This document shows, one piece after another, positions 1-9,000 of a stretch of DNA of 10,802 nucleotides; within the stretch, counting starts at the first letter, position 1, and each line of letters begins with the position of its first letter. The position numbers and the translations under genes were made by a program. This stretch comes from Desulfatibacillum aliphaticivorans DSM 15576. Lineage in GTDB: Bacteria; Desulfobacterota; Desulfobacteria; Desulfobacterales; Desulfatibacillaceae. The stretch spans positions 1-10,802 of the forward strand of contig NZ_AUCT01000050.1 of the NCBI RefSeq assembly GCF_000429905.1, given 5' to 3'. The notes beneath the pieces are model-generated. The model saw only the letters and a program-made list of their open reading frames with translations. It did not search any database and had not been told where the DNA came from.

Positions 1-3000
1 CGGCCGGAGCCGTCACGCTGAACAGGTACACGTCGTTGGTTTCTTCTATTATAATGTTGCCGGCGGGGGTGGTCGCGTTGATCACGTCCGCCGTGGTGTC
101 CATGTCAATGCCCGTAGCCGCGGTGGCGTCCACCAGGAAGCCCGTCACCATGCCGGAGCCCGCGATGGCGCCTGCGGAGACCAGGGTTACGTCGCCCACG
201 GAGCCCGCGTTCACGAACTGGGCCAGGGTCAGGTCGCCCGCGGAGTTGACGCGGATGTCATTATTGTTGGAGGTGATGCCGTTCACGCCGTTCACCGTAC
301 CCACGGTCAGGCCGCCGGCTGCATCGTCGTCTATGGCCACATCGCCGTTAGCCGTCACCGCGACCATGGTCATGGCGTTGCCGGCCTGGGCCAGGCTCAC
401 AGGGCCGCCCGCCGTCACTTCCACGCCCGTATCCGCAGTGACCGTTCCGGCCAGCTGGTTCACGCTGCCTGCCGCATGCAGCATGATGATGCCGCTGTTG
501 CCGATCAGGTTGGCGTTGAGGGTTATATTATTGTTAGCGCCGTTGGCGGCCAGCAGGATGGTTCCCGCACCGTCCGCGTCGATCACGCCTTCCACCGCAA
601 TGGGGCCGTCCGTGGTGGTGATGCTCACGAAGCCATTGCCCTGAGTATCAAACCCGTTGGCGCCCACTGTGATGTCCGTCCACTCACGCAGGGTCACGTT
701 GGTGGCCTGATCCGCACCCGACAGGTGCGCGATGGTCACCTCGGTGTCCAGGTCGATGCTGCCCACGTCCGTCACAAAGGAGCCGACGCTTCCTTCCGCA
801 TCCAGCACCAGTTCCCTGGCCAGCACGTTCAGGTTGGCCTGGGCCGTTCCGGCGCCGTTCAGGTCCGTGATATCGCGGCCCGTGGTCAGGAAGACCGTGT
901 CGCCGGCCGCTTCCACGTAATCCACGTTCATGCCGTTGACCGAGGTCAGGGTTACGTCGTTGCCGGTTCCGCCTGCACGCACGTTCATCACGTTCAGGGT
1001 CTGGAGGTTGCTGAAGGTGATGGCGCCGTTCTGGGTCTCCAGATACAGGTTGTCCACCTTGTTGCCGCCGCCGTCCGTGATGGCGCCGTCCTGCTCGATG
1101 GTCACGTCCAGGGTCTGGCCCGTGGTGTTCAGGATCCGGAGGCCGTTCAGTTCGTCGATGGTCGCCGTGCCGGTCTTGCCGAAGACGGCCGTCAAGTCAA
1201 CCGCGTCCGTGTTCAGGTCGATATTGCCCGCGGCGTCCGCCAGCACCGTTGCCGCCGTCACTATCGCAGCGTCCACCGTGGTGATGTTCCCGCCGTTGGC
1301 GCTCAGGTCGGCTGTGCCGCCGCCCGCGGTGATGTCCGCGTTCACGTTCAGGTTGGCCGCCGCGTCCAGGTCCACATTGCCGCCGGCGATCACGCCGGAC
1401 AGGCCCTGATCCACGCCGTCAACCGCGCCCACCGTCAGGTCGCCGCTGGTTCCGTCGATCTCCACGTCGCCGCCTGCGGTCACCGCCAGGGTCACGCCCG
1501 CATTATCCAGGGTGATGGCCGTGGCGCCGCCCACGCTGCCCGTGGCTTCCAGGGCCGCGAGCGGAGCCGTGATGGTTCCGCCGTTGATGTTTCCAACCGC
1601 CTCGATGGCCGCCCGGCCGCTTGCGCCGGTGGCGTCCACGCTGCCGATGGTCACATTGCCGCCGGCCGTGACTTCCACGTCATCGCCCGTCACCTGGGTC
1701 AGCGTAATGGCGTTGGCTTCCGTGATGGTTACATCGCCCGTGGCCTCGATATCCACCGAGTCCACGTCCGTCCGGACGGTCACGCTGCCGGACACCGCGC
1801 CCGCGGAAGGCCCGTCAATGGTCAGCACCGTACCCGCGATCCAGGTGGCGTCGTCGCCGTCGTCCAGCACGTCGCCCGCGCCGCCCAGGGTCAGGTCCAC
1901 CGTGGTGGAGCCCGCAATCCGGCCCACTACCACGTCGCCCGCGGCCTTGGTGGTTATGTCCACCGTTCCGGCCGGGGCCGTCACGCGTTCCAGGAACACG
2001 CCGTCGGCTTCCGTGATGACCACGTTCCCGCCCAAAGCGTCGGCGATGATCGTGTTCACGTCCGTATTCATGGTGATGGAGGTCTGAGCCTTGGCGTCCA
2101 CAAGGTCCGCCGTGATCAGGCCCGAGCCCAACAGGGCGCCCGTGTTCACGTCTATATCCACGTCCGCTGTTCCCGCCGTCACAGGCGCATTCAGCGTCAG
2201 GGAGCCGCTGGTGGTTATCGTAATATTATCGTTGCTCGTCACAACGCCCGCTTGTTTGTCGTAAGACCCGATGGTCAGGTCATCGGCGTCCTGGATCCAC
2301 ACAGGACCGCCCGCCGACACCGTAATCAGTTCAAAGTCATTACCGCCCTGGTAGATGTCCACGCCGCCGACAACCGCCGTAATCCGCGCGCTGTTGGCCG
2401 TGATGGTCCCGGCCGTCTGGGTCACGGCCTGGCCTGCATCCACCTGCAGGTTGCCCGTGGTTCCCACGCCCGTATTAATTGTGCCGGAGATCAGCACGTC
2501 GTTGGTTGCATCCAGATCGATCAGGGCGTTATTGCTGTTCAGCGTGCCGCCGATGATCAGATTGTCGCCCGCGTTCAGGGTCAGGGTTCCCGCGCCGTCC
2601 GCGTCGATCAGCGTGGGTACGCTGATGGTTCCGCCCGCCGTGATGCTCACCGCGCCGTTGTTGGCCGTATCAATGCCGTTGGCGCCGATGGTCACTTCGC
2701 TCACTTCGCGGATGGTCACGTTCTGCGCCGCGTTCGCGCCGGACAGATGCAGGACGTCCACTTCCGTATCCAGGTTGATGTCGCCCGTGGAGCCCGCGTT
2801 CAGCACCAGGGTCCCGGCCAGCACGTCCAGAGTGCCGGTTCCCAGGCTGTCCGCGATGTCGCCGGAAGCCGTCAGGCTCACCGTATCGTCCGAGGCTTCC
2901 ACGTACCGGACATCCATGGATCCGCCGGCCGTCAGGGTCACGTTATTCCCGGTTCCGCCTGCCCGCACGTCCAGGGCGATCAGGTTGTCGCCGTCCACGT

Positions 3001-6000
3001 AGGTAATGGCGCCGTCCACCGTCTCAAGGCTCAGGGTGTCCACGTTGTTGCCGCCGCCGTCCGTGATGGCGCCCGTGTTGGTCACATCCAGGGTTCCGCC
3101 CGTGGTGTTGTCAAGCTGCAGGCTGGCTGCCATGTTGGACAGGATCGCCGCGCCGCCCGCATTGAAGGTCAGGCTCGCCGAGTTCACCTGGGAGGTCAGG
3201 GTGATGTTATTCACCGCCGTGGCGTCCAGGTCGTTGGCGACCACGTCGCCCGCGCCGTCCGTGATGCTGTCCGCGGCGTTCAGAACCACATTATTGCCCA
3301 CCGCGTTCACCGCGCCCGCCTGAATGCTGGCGCTGTTGGCCGTGGTCAGGGTGACGTCCCCTGCCTGGGCTTCCACATACTGGGCGTTCAGGAGACCGCC
3401 CACGGTCTGGGCGCCGTTCACCACGATGTCGCCCGTGCCGGATATTACGCTGGCCAGGGTGATGTCGTCCGCTTCATCCACGGTGATATCGCCCCGGGCC
3501 ACCGCTTCCAGGGTGGTCACGTCCGTATCAATATTGATGGAGCCGGCCCATGCCTGAGCAAGCAGGTTGCCCGCGTTCACCACGCCCGTTCCGGCGGTCG
3601 TGATATTGCCGGCCTGGGTGTTCATCTCCGCCAATAAGGCGTTTACCGCGCCGTTCAGGGTGATGCCCGTGGCCGCATTAATGTTCACGTTGGCCGCGGA
3701 AGTCACGCCCGCCACAGACACGGAGCCCAGGTTGGCCGCGATGTTCACGTCCCCGCCCACGCTCGTGATGGCGCCGGTGGCGACCACGTTGGTATCCGCC
3801 AGCAGGGTCACGTCGCCGGCCGTGGAGTTGACCGTGTTGTTCAGGTCCAGGTCCGCCGAAATGGACTTCAGGGTCACCGTGCCGCCCGTCACCGTTCCGT
3901 CGGTGGTCAGGGTTCCGTCGGAGGTCACCGTCAGGTCCACGCCCGCGGTCATGGCCGCCGAGTTCACAAAGGCCGTGCCCGCCGTGATCTCGATGTCGCC
4001 CGTGGCCGTCACTTCTTCCACCGCCACGCTGGTCACCGCGTTGATGAGCACGTCCGTGCCCGCATGCAGCAGATCCGTCGCCGCCACACTGGTCTGGGTG
4101 GCGGTCAGGATCAGGTTCTGGTTGGCGCTCACGCCGAACAGGTCGATCTGGTCGCCCGTGATGATCACGTCGCCCGTATCTGCCGTGATGTTGGCGTCCG
4201 CGTCCACGCCGCCGCCCACGGTGTTGATGATGATGTCGCCCGCCGCGGAAGTCACCGCCGCGTTGATGTCCGCCGTCGTGGCGCTGAAGTCCACGCCCGT
4301 TCCCGCAGCCACCGTGTCGCCGGTTGCGACCGTCAGCAGGACGCCTGCGTCGGCCAGCACATCGCCGCCGGCCGTCACCGCGCCGTCTATCGTAATGTTA
4401 TTGCCCGCTATGTAGGCCACATCGCCCGTGGCGTTGATGACGCCCGTGTGGATGATGTTATTGCCCGCAAGCAGGAATATGTTATTGCCGCTTAAGGCGG
4501 TCAGGGTCACGTTGCCGTTCAGGCCTTCGATGTCCACATCGCCGCCCTGGGCCGCTATGCCGTGGGTCAAGGTCACATTGCCGTTGGCTTCCAGGGTGAC
4601 GTCCACCGATCCCCCGCCCGTGGCGCCGATGAAGCCCGTCGCATGGGTGGAGGTGATGTCGCCCGAGGACGTGGTCACCGTGATGGCGCCGCCGGAGCCC
4701 GCCTCAATTCTGTGGTTGTCTTTGCCAAGATCCACTGTGCCGTTGGCGTTCACCACAATCTGGTTGCCTGTGCCCGTCGCACTGATGTACACGCCGTTCA
4801 AGCCGTCGGTCTCGTCGATGGTTACGTCGCCCGTGGCCGTCAGGTTCACCGAACCCACACTGGTGTCCAGGTCGATGTTTTTGGCGTTGGTCACCGTCAG
4901 CATACTGGCGGTCACATTGGCGTTGGTGCCGTTGATATCCACCAGGCTCTTGCCGCCGCCGTTCAGGTTCACGGTTCCGGCGCCTGCGTTGACCACGTCT
5001 ATGAGCATGTCGCCCGCGCCCGCATGGGTCAGGTCAATGTTACCGCCGGCCTGACTTGTGTCCGCGTCCAGGCTCACCGTGGCGTCCACTTCCAGAGAGT
5101 TGGCTGCTCCAATGGAACCGCCGTCAGCCACCAGGTTGATGGTCTGGGCAACCAGGTCCGCGCCCGCATCGCCGGCGCCGAATTCCACGATATTGCCGTA
5201 GTTGGCCGTCAGGTCAATCCGGCCCGAAGCCGCCGTGATGCTGTCCAACTGGAATCCGGCCGCCCGGATGTCCACGTCGCCCGAAGCCGTGATGGTCAAG
5301 GTTGCGCCCGTGCCGGCCTGGATGAAGTCCGTGCCGAATCCGTCCGCGCCGTTGTCGTTGTTCAGGTCCGCGATCAGGTACGCGTTCTTGGCCGTGATAT
5401 TGCCGGTGGCGTTCTGGGTGATGAAGCCGTTGGCTTCCAGGACCAGGGTCCCGGTTCCCAGGTTCACCGCGCTGGAGATGGTCACGTCGTCCGGAGGATC
5501 GATGGTTGCGTCGCCGTTATTGGTGAATATGGCGTCCGTATCCCCGTCCGCTCCGCCCCAGGCCGCATCGTCAATCAGGAGCAGGTCGCCGCCCTGCTGG
5601 CTGTAGATGATGTTTCCGCCGTTGGTGTTGAAGTCGGCTCTCACATCTCCGGAGGGCGTGTTGTAAATATAGATGCTGCCCGTACCCGTGGTCGTGCCGT
5701 CCACCACCAGAGCGTCTATGGTTATGGGGTCGGCCGCGGCGCCGATGCTCTTGGATGCGCTGGCCGTGAAGATGTTCGTGTTCACCACCTGGCCGTCCCC
5801 GTCCACGATGCCGTCCGCCGCGCTGATCAACGTCACGTCGTTCCCGTTCGGGTTGATGATGCCGCCAACCGTAACAGTCCCGGTCTGGGAAGGCATGTTA
5901 ACCGCGGAAGTTCCGCCAACCGTGGGAATGGTGCCGTTTTCTTCATCGCCCCAGGAGAGGGTGTACAAGGAGCCCGTCGTGAGGTTCGTGATGAAATGCG

Positions 6001-9000
6001 GGTGCGGAACCTGGCCTTTGTAAGTTTCCACAGTAATATCTTCGCCGCCGGCTCCGTCTATGTCGGAGTTCAAGTTTCCGAGCAGGACGTCGCCGCCCAC
6101 GTAAGCATTGATGGCTCCCCCTGCGTTAATCGTGGAGGTGGGAGACATGTACAGCGTGTGGACATGGCCTAAGCTGGCGGTGTCGCCGATATTGACGTTT
6201 TTGTCTGCGGTGATGGTGGTGCCATCCTGCATGATCATGACATTGATGTTGTCGATGTTAACCGAACCGCCGTTGACGGTAATCTCCGAAGCTCCGGCGG
6301 AGCCGGATTCCATACGGAACTCATCGGCGTTCTGGATATTCAAATTGCCGCCGTTCACAGTCAGGGAACCGTTTTGGGTGAAGCGAATATCCCAGACGTT
6401 GCCGCCGGTGTCCAGGGTGACCGTACCTGCGCCCACGGTGGCGTCATCGATGATGATGTGATTAGCCGTGGCGTGCAGTACAACCACTTCGCCGCTGTTC
6501 GCGTAGACATTAGCGTTGGTCTCTATGGTGTTATCGCCGATGATGTAGAGGGCGCCCTTTTGGTCTGCGGTGGCATCCGTTGTCACGCTGGCGGAAGCAC
6601 CTATGATTACGCCGCCGTCGTCCTGAGTATTATTGCTATCCACCCACAAGGAAATGTTTCCGTTCTGGGCGCTCAAGTCGTCATAAACGGTCAGGGTTAC
6701 GCCGTCCGTATTGATGTCTACGCCGTTGCCCACATAAACCAGGATGTCAGCGTCCGGAGTGGTGTTATGACCATTGATGAGCATGGAATAGCCGTCGCCG
6801 TCCAGGTCCCTGATGGTCAAGTCCTCTGCGGAACCGGTGGCGCTGTCATTGGCCTGGGCGAAATGGAAACTTTCGCCGGAACCGGTGATTTCCACATCCA
6901 GGTTGGTTACTTCGGCCACCACGTTAAAGGAAACCTTGTTGGTTGCGCCGAAGGGGCTGTATTGATCCACGCCGGTGGCGTAATCATAATTCGCCGTCGC
7001 AAACCTGACAATATTGGTTATATCCTCAGAATACAGGGATCTGGATTTGAGGATCAGGTTTTCCGCCTGGATCGTGATTGCGCCGCTGGCGGAATCCTGA
7101 ACGATGCCGTTGACGGCTTCCAAACGAACCGTACCGGAACCTACAGCGATGTCCGCCACCCGAGATCCGGTGAAAGCGAAATTCGCGCCTGTGCCGCCGT
7201 TGAAAATTCCAGCGAGGGCTCCAACATCCGGGAAGGTAACGTTCTGCAGCGTGGAAATGAGACCCACGTTGTCGTTGCCGTCCAAGGTCCAGGCGTCGAC
7301 TGTGAGGTTCAGGTCGTTCCTGACCCACATGGAGGCGTCAACCCCTAGGGAAGGCACCACCGTGCTTGCCGTGGTTCCCAGAACCAGATCGTAGCCTGTG
7401 TTATCGATGGCGATTTCAGCGCCCGCGGCCGAGGTGACCACCTTCAGGTTTTGCATCTGAGTGTCGATTGCGTTTCCGACGGGATCCGGATCTACGAGCA
7501 GATTGCCCGAACCGTCCCTGCCATCATAGGGAGCGTTGCCCGGATCCACAATGACGTCGTCATTGACCACGCGGCCAATGAGGTCCACCGCTGTGAGGTT
7601 AACCCATCCGTTGGCGCCGGTTGCCACGATGTCCGTGAAGACGTCGCCGTTATCCACGATGCCCATCTGGGTGGAGGTGACTCTCACAGCTCCGGTTGTA
7701 TTGTTCGAGGTCAAAAGGCCGCTGATGCGGATATCCCCCTTGGCTTCCAGGGTGATGGTTCCGGAGCCGGCGTCGATCAACGCCGCGTCCTTGGCATCGT
7801 CCTCCATGGTTATGCCGCCGGTGGTGATGCTTCCAACGGCTACCGCGTCGATATCCGAAGTGATCACAACGTCGCCGCCGTTGGTGGTTACGTCGCCTTG
7901 CACGCCAAAGTTGGCGGCATGGCCGGCGTCGATGATCACGCCTGCGCCGTCCGTATCAATGCTCTGATTGACAATGACATCCTGTCCTACGCCGTTGGCG
8001 TCCAGGTACACGCCCTTGGAGCCGGCGGTGGCCAGGGTGTCTATGCCGGAGCCCGCTTCCAGCACCGTGATGGTTCCATTGGTCGTAACAATCTGGACGT
8101 GTGAGGAACCGGTTCTGGCTTGGCTAATGGAGAACACGTTGATGTTATCGGTTTCAGCGATGACAATGTCGCCTGCCACAGGGTTGATGCTTCCAGCGGC
8201 GTTGTTAATCACCACTTCATTGACGTCTGTCTCAATGGGATTAGCAAGAGTTCCTGCGCCTTGCACCACATTGATGGTCGCCCGTGCACCCGAGGCATCA
8301 GCGATGATGTCTTCGGTGGCGCCGCCCAAGGTGTATGGGCTGTCCCCGCCGTCCACCAAAGCGCCGTTATCCGAGGTGATGGAGACAGCCGCCGTTGTGG
8401 CATTGGTGGTGACCAATTGACCCAGGGTGATGCTTTCATCAGCCTGCAGGGTGATGGTTCCGCTGCCTGCATCGATGCCGGCGCCGTCCACCATGGTGAT
8501 GGCGCCGCCGGAGCCGGGAACTGCGCCGTCGGCGTCCGCCGTGATGGTTACGACCGGTGCACCGGTGGCGATGATGTCTGACACTGCGTTATTGAACAGG
8601 ACGTCGTCTTCCGCGGATACGGAGATAGTTCCGCCGGTCGCCGTGAACTCAACCAGATTGTTGAGGTTAACGTCGCTCGTACCCGCCAGATTCTGGGCTA
8701 TAATATCAATGGCGCCCGTGGTTCCGCCAAAGCCTGTCACCGTATCGTTCAATGTGACATGGCCTGAGTTGGCGTAAATCTGGATGTTGAAGCCGCCCGT
8801 GCCGGATCCGGCGTAAACCGTACCGTTAAGGGTTACGTCTCCGGCGGTTCCAGCCAAGGAGTTAATGGTGACATTGCCGAACTTGGAGCCCAAAGCTTCA
8901 ATTGTACCGGCTGCAGTGGAGGTAATGTTTCCGGCAGCCTGAACGTTCACAAATGCGGTTTCTCCTCCGTTCGCTGCAACAGCGGCTCCCAGAGCCACAT

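Larger units (their letters stand above)
5501..7375 (-). other. Less repetitive central region rich in aromatic and charged residues
   Basis: This covers 625 residues. Early on it has MWVRNDLNL, AWTLDGND and FNGGTGANFAF, then an FHA-like IVQDS-x-SGAITI strand at 7105-7064. It continues with SRSLYSEDIT, YDYATGVDQYSPFG, SFHFAQAND, an Asp-rich loop at 6808-6773, SLWVDSNN, ALYIIGDN and NVWDIRF. Coil-like repeats with NGGSVNI and NGGNLNI return near 6360-6260. They are followed by HVHTLYM and a short aromatic/His segment at 6028-5933. Much of the window's Trp, Tyr, His, Lys and Met lies here, and the 25-residue rhythm is weak at the start. It could be a globular or decorated part of the helix that carries binding activity, but I recognise no named domain and assign no function. 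Confidence 0.55.

Noticed and set aside
2800..3100. RTX-type GGxGxDxxx nonapeptide repeats (DGGGNNVDTL near 3080, DGGGNKVDNL near 1090)
   Set aside because: Each is a single occurrence per module, without tandem nonapeptides or the canonical GGxGxD spacing. They are turns in the duplicated module.
476..3637. Long plus-strand open frame giving a His/Val/Arg/Gly-rich protein
   Set aside because: It is the exact antisense register of the minus-strand gene. The 'HV' and 'QVH' patterns are mirror images of the DV and VDIDL codons. It matches no recognisable family, and its start lies mid-repeat.
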